Shown here one piece after another: positions 1-8,117 of a stretch of 64,000 bases of DNA. This stretch comes from Streptomyces sclerotialus (GTDB lineage: Bacteria; Actinomycetota; Actinomycetes; Streptomycetales; Streptomycetaceae), in NCBI GenBank assembly GCA_000719105.1, contig JODX01000005.1, positions 385,082 through 449,081 on the forward strand. The letters run 5' to 3'. The position numbers and the translations under genes were made by a program. The first letter of the stretch is position 1. The number at the start of each line of letters is the position of its first letter. The notes below the pieces were generated by a model. That model did not search any database, had not been told where the DNA came from, and worked only from the letters and a program-made list of their open reading frames with translations.

Positions 1-725
1 TCGAGATAGGCCTGCCGGGGGCCGTACGGGGCCGGGGGCGGGTCCGAGTGGGCGGGCCGGGTGGTCCCGGCACCCGGGTACGAGGCGGAACCGGCGGCGG
101 ACTGCTCCCGCTGCCGGGGTATACGGGGGCCGGTGCCCGTAGCGGAACCCGCACCGGCACCTGCGCCTGCCGCGGTACCGGCCGCCCCGCCCTGGCCCCC
201 GCCCTCGAACGGCCCCCGGCCACCGCCGGATCCGCGCTGCTCGGGGTGCCCGCCGCGCACGCGCGGAATGCCGTACGCGGGCGTGCCGTACGCGGGCGTG
301 CCGTCGGGCGGACGCGGAACCCCTCGACGAGGTGTGCCGTCCGGGAAGCGCGGCACTCCCCGGCCCGGCGTGCCCTCCGTCAGACGTGGCGTGCCCTGAG
401 CCGGAGTCCCGTCCGGCACCCGGGGAACCCCGCCTCCGGGCGTGCCCTCATGGAAGCGGGGCAGCCCGTGCGGAGGTGTGCCCTCCCCCCTGCGCGGCAG
501 CCCGCGCGCGGGGAAGCCGTCGGGAAGGTGTGGCAGCCCGCGCGCGGGGGTCCCGTCATGGGGCGGAGGCGCCCCGTGAGCCGTGCCCGGCAGGCTCGCC
601 GTGTCCATGGGGCCCACCGGCCCCACCGGCCCTGCCGACCCGTACTCCGGTCCCGGGCCCGAAGCCGCCGGTACCTCGGCTGCTCCGTTCTTGGCGGCCC
701 GCCCCTTGCGGCTGTGTCGTCCCAC
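1..725 (-). CDS. DUF3152-type protein, N-terminal part (runs off the left edge)
   Basis: A minus-strand frame opens at a GTG at 725 and stays open to base 1, so only about 241 N-terminal residues are in the window. It begins VGRHSRKGRAAKNGA, a basic cytoplasmic-looking start. It then has eight tandem 12-residue Pro/Gly repeats and an Ala/Gly-rich linker. The start lies 8 bases after the stop of the hydrolase at 734 and has GGGGAG about 12 bases upstream inside that gene, so the two are probably co-translated. Streptomyces DUF3152 proteins have such a disordered N-terminus before a membrane segment and an extracellular metallopeptidase-like domain. The diagnostic C-terminal domain lies outside the window, so the family name is an inference from the N-terminus and neighbourhood. 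Confidence 0.65.
   Translation of the reverse strand, partial: MGRHSRKGRAAKNGAAEVPAASGPGPEYGSAGPVGPVGPMDTASLPGTAHGAPPPHDGTPARGLPHLPDGFPARGLPRRGEGTPPHGLPRFHEGTPGGGVPRVPDGTPAQGTPRLTEGTPGRGVPRFPDGTPRRGVPRPPDGTPAYGTPAYGIPRVRGGHPEQRGSGGGRGPFEGGGQGGAAGTAAGAGAGAGSATGTGPRIPRQREQSAAGSASYPGAGTTRPAHSDPPPAPYGPRQAYL
258..557 (-). repeat. 36-bp tandem repeat array coding for 12-residue units
   Basis: Eight consecutive units of the form [D/E]G[T/F]PxxGxPRxx are read in frame, for example DGTPARGLPHLP, EGTPGRGVPRFP and DGTPRRGVPRPP. The last unit is degenerate and carries an extra GTPAYG. The DNA period is 36 bases, so unit loss or gain would keep the frame. The repeats are Pro/Gly-rich and probably disordered. 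Confidence 0.85.
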
Positions 726-733
726 GCCGCGCC

Positions 734-1852
734 TCAACTCCCCGTGCCGGGTACGTCGGTACCAGACCCGGTACCGGATTCAGTGCTGATACCGGAAACA
801 GTGCTGGTACCGGATCCAGTGCTGGTGCCGGAATCAGTGCTGGTGCTGGTGCTGGTGTCAAACCCGTCGGCCGCGCTCCCGCCGGCCGGACCGTCCGGTC
901 CCTGCGTGTCCGTGAGCAGATCCCGGAACGCCGCGGCCACCGTCTCCGGGTACTCCATCATCGCCACGTGTCCCGCGTCCGGCAGGGTCAGCAGCCGGGA
1001 GTCCCGGAAAGCGCGGGCGGCCCGCTGGGCCATGCGGTACGACACCAGCTGGTCGCGACCGCCGTAGACGAGGAGCGTCGGCGCGAGGACCCGCTCGGCC
1101 TGACGCCAGAGCCCATGCTGGCCGCCCAGGGTGTACGCGTTCACGATCCCGCGCGCGGACCGTGCCATCGCGTCCCAGAAGTACGGCAACTGGAGCCGCC
1201 TCTCCATCTCCTCCACCGCGTGGCGGAACCCTTCCGGCGTCACGCGCCCGGGGTCGCCGTAGCACAGGGCCGTCACCCCGCGTACACGCTGTTCGGCGGT
1301 CCACTCCTTGGTGAGCCGGGTGAACAGCGCCGCCACGCCCGGCAGCGCCAGCAGCCCCGTCGGCATCGCCGACCGCTGCACGCGGATCTCCGGCAGCGCG
1401 GGCGAGACGAGCGTCAGCGTACGGACGAGATCGGGGCGTACGGCAGCGACACGCGTGGCGACCGCGCCGCCCATGGAGTTGCCGAAGAGGTGGACGGGCC
1501 CGCGCCCGGCCGCGTCGAGGTAACGGATCACCGAACGCGCGTGCCCGGTGATCGAGTAGTCGCCGTCGTCCGGTGGCGGGGAGTCGCCGAAGCCGGGCAG
1601 GTCGAGCGCCTCGCTGTCGACCAGCCCGTCGAGCAGCGGCATCAGCGCCGACCAGTTCTGCGAGGAGCCGCCCAGACCGTGCACGTACAGGGCGGGCGGC
1701 AGTCCGTTCCGCGCCGGCGGTCTGGACCGGACGGTCAGGGTGGCGCCCCGGATCCCGACCGACCGCAGCCGCTCACCCTCCGCGACCCTGACGGGTGCCA
1801 CCTTCGGGAGCACAGTGGCAGGCGGCACGGACGGCAGCTCGGTCGAAGACAT
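734..1852 (-). CDS. Alpha/beta hydrolase with repetitive Ser/Thr/Gly tail
   Basis: 372 residues with an alpha/beta-hydrolase fold from about residue 45 to 315. Visible are the oxyanion segment YVHGLGGSSQNW, the nucleophile elbow GNSMGG, a candidate acid Asp in VYGGRDQLV and the catalytic His in PDAGHVAMMEYPE. The last 45 or so residues are a (S/G)GTST-like repeat coded by an 18-bp minisatellite and are not part of the fold. The ATG at 1852 has no clear Shine-Dalgarno box. The gene is followed 8 bases later by the DUF3152-type gene. The substrate cannot be told. Confidence 0.85.
   Translation of the reverse strand: MSSTELPSVPPATVLPKVAPVRVAEGERLRSVGIRGATLTVRSRPPARNGLPPALYVHGLGGSSQNWSALMPLLDGLVDSEALDLPGFGDSPPPDDGDYSITGHARSVIRYLDAAGRGPVHLFGNSMGGAVATRVAAVRPDLVRTLTLVSPALPEIRVQRSAMPTGLLALPGVAALFTRLTKEWTAEQRVRGVTALCYGDPGRVTPEGFRHAVEEMERRLQLPYFWDAMARSARGIVNAYTLGGQHGLWRQAERVLAPTLLVYGGRDQLVSYRMAQRAARAFRDSRLLTLPDAGHVAMMEYPETVAAAFRDLLTDTQGPDGPAGGSAADGFDTSTSTSTDSGTSTGSGTSTVSGISTESGTGSGTDVPGTGS
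770..841. repeat. 18-bp minisatellite (4 copies) with GGTACCGG core
   Basis: Four back-to-back 18-base units at 770-787, 788-805, 806-823 and 824-841, each close to GGTACCGGATTCAGTGCT, run into a GCTGGT run. They lie inside the 3' end of the hydrolase and code for its GTSTxSGTS tail. Copies differ by 1 to 5 bases. Confidence 0.85.
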
Positions 1853-2250
1853 GCGGCAATGTTACGAGACGATCACGCAGTGGTTCACGTGTTCGCTGTC
1901 ACAGGAGCGGTGGCGCCGACGGCAGTTGGCCCTCGCGCGAGGCCACGGGGCCGCACCCTTCGCACCGTGTGCGGACCGTTTGCGCCGCGTGCGGACCGCG
2001 GAGGATTCGCGAAGGTCACCGTCATGGTTCTCGCCAAGACCGCACAGAGATCGCATAGCGTCCGGATCGAGTGTCTCCTAGGCTCGAAAACGGGGCACTC
2101 GCAGTGGTCCCTGCTTCTTTCGACGGCGTTCGAAGGGCTTCCGGCAACGGTGTGCCGAAGGAGGACAGGGTTGCTCGAGGACAGCTGGTCCAGCGAGTGC
2201 AGCAGGTTGCGAGGAAGGCACGGAAGCCGAAGCCCCGGAAGGGAGCCCCT
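1853..2250. promoter_or_regulatory. Divergent intergenic region without a gene
   Basis: About 400 bases between the minus-strand hydrolase and the plus-strand acidic protein. No convincing ORF is seen; frames crossing it have poor codon use. A candidate -10 hexamer TAGGCT is at 2079-2084 for the rightward gene, but a matching -35 is weak. No strong hairpin was noticed. Confidence 0.4.
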
Positions 2251-2469
2251 ATGACCGCCGACCCCACCGACCCCGAGGTCCTCGACACCGAGCCGGACGC
2301 CACCGAGATCGATGTCGAGGCACCCGAGGCGGACGCCGCCGAGCAGCAAGCGGAGGTCGCGCCGAACCGCGACGACCCGCTGGTCGGCGTCGAGTCGTAC
2401 AGCGCCAGCGAGGCCGACCGCATCGAGCAGGCAAGGGTCGTCGAACTGGACGAGGACGACTACCGGTAA
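2251..2469 (+). CDS. Small acidic hypothetical protein
   Basis: 72 residues, MTADPTDPEVLDTEPDATEI..., very rich in Asp and Glu with no Cys and no membrane segment. It ends ARVVELDEDDYR. The ATG at 2251 is preceded by GGAAGGGAG at a good distance; an upstream extension in the same frame has non-Streptomyces codon use. I recognise it only as a conserved Streptomyces small protein beside the TetR/DUF3107 genes. The central DPLVGVESYSASEADR looks like its only ordered part. No function can be given. Confidence 0.75.
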   Translation: MTADPTDPEVLDTEPDATEIDVEAPEADAAEQQAEVAPNRDDPLVGVESYSASEADRIEQARVVELDEDDYR

Positions 2470-2726
2470 CAGGCCCCCCGCGCGCGGGGCACCGAGGAGG
2501 ACCCACTGCGACAGGACCCGGAAGGCACTGGTGAGCGAGCTGTCGGACTGACGGGCGACGGGGCGGGAGGCCTGTCCGCCCACCCCGACCCCGTTTGGCG
2601 CGATCCACACCATTTCCCCGGCGTCCGGTCCGTGAAATTCTGCGCTGGCACCGCGCACATCACGGTTACCGAAAAGTACGATGGCGGCGCGGCGCACACC
2701 GCATGTGGACGATTTTGGGAGGCGGC

Positions 2727-3371
2727 GTGACAGCCATCGAGCAGACAGAGGCGGTACGCCCGCGGGGCACTCGCCTGCCGCGCCGAGCCCGACGGAACCA
2801 GCTTCTGGGCGCCGCCCAGGAGGTCTTCGTCGCGCAGGGTTACCACGCGGCCGCGATGGACGACATCGCCGAACGCGCCGGCGTCAGCAAGCCGGTGCTC
2901 TACCAGCACTTCCCGGGAAAGCTGGACCTCTACCTCGCACTGCTGGACCAGCACTGCGAGTCACTGATCCAGTCCGTACGGAACGCCCTGGCCTCGACGA
3001 CCGACAACAAGCAGCGCGTCCGGGCGACGATGGACGCGTACTTCGCGTACGTCGAGGACGACGGGGGTGCCTTCCGCCTGGTCTTCGAGTCGGATCTGAC
3101 GAACGAGCCCGCGGTGCGCGAGCGCGTCGACAAGGTCACCAACGAGTGCGCCGAGGCCATCTGCGACGTCATCGCCGAGGACACCGGCCTGTCGCGCGCG
3201 GAGTCGATGCTGCTCGCATCGGGTCTGGGCGGTCTGGCCCAGGTGGTGGCCCGTTCCTGGCTGCACAGCGACCGCAGTGTGCCGCGTGACGAGGCGGTGC
3301 ACTTGCTGACCTCCCTGGCCTGGCGGGGCATCGCCGGCTTCCCGCTGCACGGCAGCGATCAGCCCCACTGA
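2727..3371 (+). CDS. TetR/AcrR-family transcriptional regulator
   Basis: 214 residues. The N-terminal helix-turn-helix spans about residues 20-70: RNQLLGAAQEVFVAQGYHAA, then MDDIAERAGVSKPVLYQHFPGKLDLY, a canonical TetR DNA-binding pattern. The rest is a helical ligand-binding/dimerisation domain. The GTG at 2727 is chosen because GGGAGG ends 4 bases before it; in-frame upstream codons are poor. The neighbour DUF3107 is transcribed in the same direction. The ligand and targets are unknown. Confidence 0.88.
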   Translation: MTAIEQTEAVRPRGTRLPRRARRNQLLGAAQEVFVAQGYHAAAMDDIAERAGVSKPVLYQHFPGKLDLYLALLDQHCESLIQSVRNALASTTDNKQRVRATMDAYFAYVEDDGGAFRLVFESDLTNEPAVRERVDKVTNECAEAICDVIAEDTGLSRAESMLLASGLGGLAQVVARSWLHSDRSVPRDEAVHLLTSLAWRGIAGFPLHGSDQPH

Positions 3372-3590
3372 GCGGCGGTCCCCGCGGCCGCACAGCGGTA
3401 CGACGGGACGGAACTGGGTTCCGGCGGGAGCGAGCAGCACTCCGGTGAGCCGCTCCGGGCTTCTGTTCCCGTCCGCTGTTCGCTCCTGGCGTTCATGGCC
3501 GGACCGTGTTCGTCCCCTCACCCGGGCTAATGTGTGCTGGGTACGGCGCGGACGTCCGCGCACTTCACTGACCGTCGGAGGGACATAGCC

Positions 3591-3818
3591 GTGGAGGTCA
3601 AGATCGGCGTGCAGCACGCGCCCCGCGAGATCGTTCTGGAGAGCGGTCAGAGTGCCGAGGAGGTCGAGCGCGCGGTTTCCGAGGCGCTGACCGGGAAGTC
3701 GCCGCTGCTGAGCCTGGAGGACGACCACGGCCGCAAGGTCCTGGTTCCGGCCGACCGCCTGGCGTACGTGGAGATCGGTGAGCCCTCCGTGCGCAAGGTC
3801 GGTTTCAGCGCACTGTAG
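3591..3818 (+). CDS. DUF3107 family protein
   Basis: 75 residues, VEVKIGVQHAPREIVLESGQ...VRKVGFSAL, matching the compact actinobacterial DUF3107 family in length and in the ends of the sequence. The function is unknown. The GTG at 3591 has GGAGGGA at 3577-3583. It is followed by a 15-bp-stem terminator, so it ends its transcription unit. A longer reading from 3534 is possible in frame but lacks a ribosome site. Confidence 0.9.
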   Translation: MEVKIGVQHAPREIVLESGQSAEEVERAVSEALTGKSPLLSLEDDHGRKVLVPADRLAYVEIGEPSVRKVGFSAL

Positions 3819-3853
3819 GGCACGGCACGAGCCGGCACACGAGCCGGCGGCGG

Positions 3854-3887
3854 AAGGGGCCCGGCGGCGAGCGCCGCCGGGCCCCTT
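3854..3887 (+). terminator. Strong hairpin terminator after DUF3107
   Basis: A perfect 15-bp stem (3854-3868 with 3873-3887) around a GAGC tetraloop, 35 bases after the DUF3107 stop. It lacks a long U tract, as is usual in Streptomyces. Confidence 0.8.
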
Positions 3888-4096
3888 CTCCGTGCCGTCC
3901 CACCTCCGGTGAGCGTGCTTGCCGTCCGGCCGCCGCCCTTCCCCTTCCCAGTGCCACACGGACGCTGCTCCGCCCATGGCCTGAACAGCGCAGATGGAGC
4001 ACATGCGGCACGCGGGGAGGATTGGCTTCCGCACGTGGGGGGTAGGACCGGCTACGACCGATTCGCCCCTGGTCAGGCCGTGCGGGAGGGAACCCC

Positions 4097-4369
4097 ATGA
4101 TGTTTCTGGAAGTGCTCGCCTCCGCGGTTCTCGGTCTCGCCCTCGCCTGGGCGGCCGTGTACCGGCTCCCGCACCGTCTGCCGTCGCGCGCCCTGGTTCT
4201 GTCGACCGGCGTCGCGGGGGCGCTCTTCGGCGCGTTCGTCACGCACACGGCACTGGAAGCCGGGCACCTTCTGGTCGTTCTCGCCGGCGCACTGATCGTC
4301 TCGGCGGCCTCGCTGTCGCTGCTGGTGCGGCCGGCGGAAAGATTCCGGCGCCGGTCGGTGACGGCGTAG
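4097..4369 (+). CDS. Small membrane protein
   Basis: 90 residues with three hydrophobic stretches, at about residues 3-21, 33-52 and 58-76, and a basic C-terminus RPAERFRRRSVTA expected in the cytoplasm. GGGAGGG precedes ATGATG at 4097; either ATG could be used. It is transcribed alone, convergent with the ferritin-like gene at 4480. No family is recognised. Confidence 0.72.
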   Translation: MMFLEVLASAVLGLALAWAAVYRLPHRLPSRALVLSTGVAGALFGAFVTHTALEAGHLLVVLAGALIVSAASLSLLVRPAERFRRRSVTA

Positions 4370-4479
4370 CGCACCGCCCGGCCCAGGCGCCGAGCTCCGC
4401 GGCGCGGCCGCCCGGGCCGCCGCACCCCCCACGGCCTCACGGTCCCCCGGGGGAAGCGGCAGCGAGGCCGGACGGCTGA

Positions 4480-5226
4480 TCAGGCAGCCAGCCCCAGCGC
4501 CGCCATCCGCTTGGTGTGCGCGTCGGTGATCCGCGAGAACATCCTGCCGACCTCGGCGAGGTCGAACCCGTCCGCGATCCCGCCGACGAGCATGGTCGAC
4601 AGCGCGTCCCGCTCGGCGACGACCCGCTGGGACTGCGACAGCGCCTCGCCCATCAGCCGCCGCGCCCACAGCGCCAGCCGCCCGCCCACGCGTGGATCCG
4701 CGTCGATGGCCGCGCGCACCTTCTCGACGGCGAAGCTCGCGTGCCCGGTGTCGTCGAGCACGGCGAGCACGAGGTCACGCGTGTCCGCGTCGAGGCGGGC
4801 AGCGACCTCCCGGTAGAAGTCACTGGCGATCGAGTCGCCGACGTACGCCTTGACGAGGCCCTCCAGCCAGTCCGAGGGCGCCGTCTGCCGGTGGAAGCCG
4901 TCGAGCGCGGCGACGAACGGCTCCATGGCCCGCGTCGGCTCCTCGCCGATCTCGGTGAGCCGGTCCCGCAGCCGCTCGAAGTGGTGGAACTCCGCCGACG
5001 CCATGCTCGCCAGCTCCGCCTTGTCCTCCAGTGTCGGCGCCAGCTTGGCGTCCTCCGCGAGCCGCTCGAAGGCCGCCAGCTCCCCGTACGCGAGCGCCCC
5101 GAGCAGATCCACGACCGCGGCGCGGTACTGCGGGTCGGCGGCGGCCCGCCCCCAGTCCTGGGCGGCCACCCCGGTGGGCCCGTCGGGGATCTCGGCAGCG
5201 TGATCAGACTTGTCAGACGTCGTCAT
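4480..5226 (-). CDS. Ferritin-like fold protein (MiaE_2-type)
   Basis: 248 residues. Helices carry di-iron-like motifs: ELAAFERLAEDA, then MASAEFHHFERLRDRL (ExxH), and later SIASDFYREVAARL with TGHASFAVEKV. This matches the ferritin-like family annotated tRNA-(ms2io6A)-hydroxylase-like in actinobacteria; tRNA hydroxylation itself is only inferred. The ATG at 5226 (MTTSDKSDHAAE) was chosen because the extension to 5439 covers the regulatory gap. It is divergent from the DEAD-box helicase, which suggests shared RNA-related control. Confidence 0.82.
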   Translation of the reverse strand: MTTSDKSDHAAEIPDGPTGVAAQDWGRAAADPQYRAAVVDLLGALAYGELAAFERLAEDAKLAPTLEDKAELASMASAEFHHFERLRDRLTEIGEEPTRAMEPFVAALDGFHRQTAPSDWLEGLVKAYVGDSIASDFYREVAARLDADTRDLVLAVLDDTGHASFAVEKVRAAIDADPRVGGRLALWARRLMGEALSQSQRVVAERDALSTMLVGGIADGFDLAEVGRMFSRITDAHTKRMAALGLAA

Positions 5227-5266
5227 GAAGCGCACAATAGCCCGCCCGCCGCATGGCGTAAGGTCC

Positions 5267-5299
5267 TGGTCAAACAGTGTGACCACCACTACGTGACCA
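5267..5299. promoter_or_regulatory. TGGTCA/TGACCA half-sites in the helicase leader region
   Basis: The gap 5227-5604 separates the divergent ferritin-like and helicase genes and holds no gene. It contains TGGTCA (5267-5272), TGACCA (5280-5285) and again TGACCA (5294-5299), an inverted pair with a 7-base spacer plus a third half-site one helical turn on. This looks like a regulator binding site. The rest of the gap would be a helicase leader of up to about 300 bases. Confidence 0.4.
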
Positions 5300-5604
5300 A
5301 ATCGGCCATCGCATGTGCGCGAATCCGGGGTATGGTGGTAATGCGCCCGCCGAGTGCTTCGACGGGCCGCACGAATGAGGATGCCCGGTCGGTGGCCCGA
5401 TCGGCTCCGACCCGACAGCCCTCCCTGACCGTACGGCACTGTGCGTACGACGATCGGAGGGACCCCTCAGCGGTACGAGCGCTAGAGCGTCGGCAGTGGT
5501 CCCGTGCCCCACGGCCCGCCCGTGAGGCGGCCGACGTCCCCGGCACGGTCACAAGACGACCCCCGCGCTCGCCTCGCACCGCGCACACAAGAAGAGGCAG
5601 CACC

Positions 5605-7956
5605 CTGACTACGACGTTTCGTGAACTCGGAATCCTTCCCGAGACCGCCGAGGCCCTGGAAGCCGTCGGCATCATCAACCCCTTCCCCATCCAGGAGATG
5701 ACGCTCCCGGTCGCCCTCTCCGGCACCGACGTCATCGGACAGGCCAAGACCGGCACCGGCAAGACGCTGGGCTTCGGCCTCCCGCTCCTCGAGCGCGTCA
5801 CCGTCCCCGCCGACGTGGAGGCGGGCCGCGCCCAGCCGGACGCCCTCACCGACGCCCCGCAGGCGCTCGTCGTCGTCCCGACGCGCGAGCTGTGCGTCCA
5901 GGTCACGAACGACCTGCTGACCGCGGGCAAGGTGCGCAATGTGCGTGTCCTGGCGATCTACGGCGGCCGCGCCTACGAGCCGCAGGTCGAGGCCCTGAAG
6001 AAGGGCGTCGACGTGGTCGTCGGCACCCCGGGCCGCCTGCTGGACCTGGCCGGCCAGAAGAAGCTCGACCTGAAGCACGTGCGGGCCCTGGTCCTCGACG
6101 AGGCCGACGAGATGCTCGACCTGGGCTTCCTGCCCGACGTCGAGAAGATCATCAACATGCTTCCGGCCAAGCGCCAGACCATGCTCTTCTCGGCCACCAT
6201 GCCGGGTGCGGTGATCGGTCTGGCCCGCCGTTACATGTCGCAGCCGACGCACATCCGGGCCACGGCACCGGACGACGAGGGCGCGACGGTCGCCAACATC
6301 GCGCAGCACGTCTACCGCGCGCACTCCATGGACAAGCCGGAGATGGTCGCCCGCATACTGCAGGCCGAGGGCCGTGGCCTGGCGATGATCTTCTGCCGTA
6401 CCAAGCGCACGGCCGCGGACATCGCCGAGCAGCTCCAGCGCCGCGGGTTCGCCTCCGGCGCGGTCCACGGCGACCTCGGCCAGGGCGCCCGTGAGCAGGC
6501 GCTGCGCGCGTTCCGCAACGGCAAGGTCGACGTCCTGGTCTGCACCGACGTCGCCGCGCGCGGCATCGACGTCGAGGGCGTGACCCACGTCATCAACTAC
6601 CAGTCGCCGGAGGAGGAGAAGACCTACCTCCACCGCATCGGCCGCACGGGCCGCGCCGGCAACTCCGGTACGGCGATCACGCTGGTCGACTGGGACGACA
6701 TCCCGCGCTGGCAGCTGATCAACAAGGCGCTGGACCTCCCGTTCAACGACCCGCCGGAGACGTACTCCACGTCGCCGCACCTCTTCGCGGACCTGAGCAT
6801 TCCCGAGGGCACCAAGGGCGTGCTCCCGCGATCGGAGCGCACGCGCGCGGGTCTGGCCGCCGAGGAGGTGGAGGACCTGGGCGAGACGGGCTCGCGGAAC
6901 CGCGGTGGCCGTCCCGGACAGGACCGTCAGGAACGCCAGGAGCGTCAGGAGCGCCCCGCGCGCACCCCGCGCCGCCGTCGCCGCACCCGCGCCGGCGCCC
7001 CGGTGGTCGACCAGCAGCCCGCCGGCACCGAGAGCACTCCCGCTCCGGCCGCCGGGGCCCCTGCGGAGGCCCCGCAGGTGACCGAGTCCGGCGAGCCGCG
7101 CCGCCGTCGCCGCACGCGTGGCGGAGCCCAGCCGGCCGCCCAGGAGACCGCTCGGGCCACCGAGGCCGTCGACACGGCAGAGGCCGTCGACACGGCGGAG
7201 GCCGTGGAGGAAGCGGCCAAGCCGCGCCGTCGCCGCACCCGCAAGGCCGCACAGCCGGCGCCCGCGGCGGAGACCGCCCTGGACACGGCCGAGGGCACCA
7301 CGGGCAAGAGCGCCGAGACCGCGACCGCGACGGCCGAGAGCACGTCGTCCGAGGGCACGACGTCCGGGAGCACGACGTCCGAGGACGTGTCCGCCGAGTC
7401 GGCCGAAGCGCCCGCCGCGCCGCGCCGTCGCCGCACCCGCAAGGCCGCGCAGCCGGCCCCGGCGGCGGAGACCGCCCTGGACACGGCCGAAGGGGTGACC
7501 GCGGAGTCGGCGGAGACTCCGGCCAAGCCGCGCCGCCGCACCCGCAAGGCCGCGGCCACCGCTCCGGCCGCCGCGGAGACCACGGCCGCCGAGCCGGTGG
7601 TTCCCGCCCAGGCGACCGAGGAGGCGGAGACGGAGCCCAAGCCCCGCCGCCGCACCCGCAAGACCGCGACCACCACCGCCAAGGCCACCGCCAAGGCCAC
7701 GGCCACCGTTGAGGACGCCGCCGAGGCCCCGGCCAAGCCGCGCCGTACGCGCAAGTCCACGGCAGCGGCGGAGTCCGCCGCCGACACGGCCGAGGCTGCG
7801 GAGGCCAAGCCGCGCCGCCGCACCCGGAAGGCCGCCGCCACCGAGCCGGCGGTCCCCGCCCAGGCGACCGAGGAGGCGGAGACGGAGCCCAAGCCCCGCC
7901 GCCGCACCCGCAAGACCGCGACCACCGCTCCGGCCGCGGAGACCACGGACGCCTGA
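5605..7956 (+). CDS. DEAD-box RNA helicase with long Arg-rich tail
   Basis: 783 residues if started at the CTG at 5605, giving MTTTFRELGILPETAEALEA; GAAGAGG lies 7 bases upstream and no ATG or GTG is available nearby in frame. Core motifs: Q motif near residue 30, motif I AKTGTGKT (47-54), PTRELCVQ, DEAD (165-168), SAT (196-198), and HRIGRTGR (343-350). From about residue 430 the protein is a disordered Ala/Glu/Thr-rich tail with nine (K/A)PRR(R)RTR(K/A/G) motifs, partly in duplicated blocks. The family unwinds RNA in ribosome assembly, decay or cold adaptation; the tail probably binds RNA. The longer reading frame upstream is read-through of the leader and the neighbour's antisense. Confidence 0.9.
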   Translation: MTTTFRELGILPETAEALEAVGIINPFPIQEMTLPVALSGTDVIGQAKTGTGKTLGFGLPLLERVTVPADVEAGRAQPDALTDAPQALVVVPTRELCVQVTNDLLTAGKVRNVRVLAIYGGRAYEPQVEALKKGVDVVVGTPGRLLDLAGQKKLDLKHVRALVLDEADEMLDLGFLPDVEKIINMLPAKRQTMLFSATMPGAVIGLARRYMSQPTHIRATAPDDEGATVANIAQHVYRAHSMDKPEMVARILQAEGRGLAMIFCRTKRTAADIAEQLQRRGFASGAVHGDLGQGAREQALRAFRNGKVDVLVCTDVAARGIDVEGVTHVINYQSPEEEKTYLHRIGRTGRAGNSGTAITLVDWDDIPRWQLINKALDLPFNDPPETYSTSPHLFADLSIPEGTKGVLPRSERTRAGLAAEEVEDLGETGSRNRGGRPGQDRQERQERQERPARTPRRRRRTRAGAPVVDQQPAGTESTPAPAAGAPAEAPQVTESGEPRRRRRTRGGAQPAAQETARATEAVDTAEAVDTAEAVEEAAKPRRRRTRKAAQPAPAAETALDTAEGTTGKSAETATATAESTSSEGTTSGSTTSEDVSAESAEAPAAPRRRRTRKAAQPAPAAETALDTAEGVTAESAETPAKPRRRTRKAAATAPAAAETTAAEPVVPAQATEEAETEPKPRRRTRKTATTTAKATAKATATVEDAAEAPAKPRRTRKSTAAAESAADTAEAAEAKPRRRTRKAAATEPAVPAQATEEAETEPKPRRRTRKTATTAPAAETTDA

Positions 7957-7974
7957 CCCATCCCGGTCACCCCT

Positions 7975-8010
7975 GATGGCCCGGCCCCTCGACCGAGGGG
8001 CCGGGCCATC
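7975..8010 (+). terminator. Hairpin terminator after the helicase
   Basis: A perfect 16-bp stem, 7975-7990 with 7995-8010, around GACC, 18 bases after the helicase stop. Confidence 0.85.
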
Positions 8011-8117
8011 GGCGTACCGGAGCAGAAAGCAGCCGGACCAGGCTTTTGCCCCGTACCTCCCCTGCCCTGCCCGCCCCTGCCGGGCCCCCGCCTCCCGCTC
8101 CCGGATAGCCTCGGACC

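Noticed and set aside
4516..5604. A long plus-strand frame that would extend the DEAD-box helicase by more than 360 residues
   Set aside because: It is antisense to the ferritin-like gene and then crosses the divergent regulatory gap. Codon use is poor there and helicase similarity starts only at MTTTFREL.
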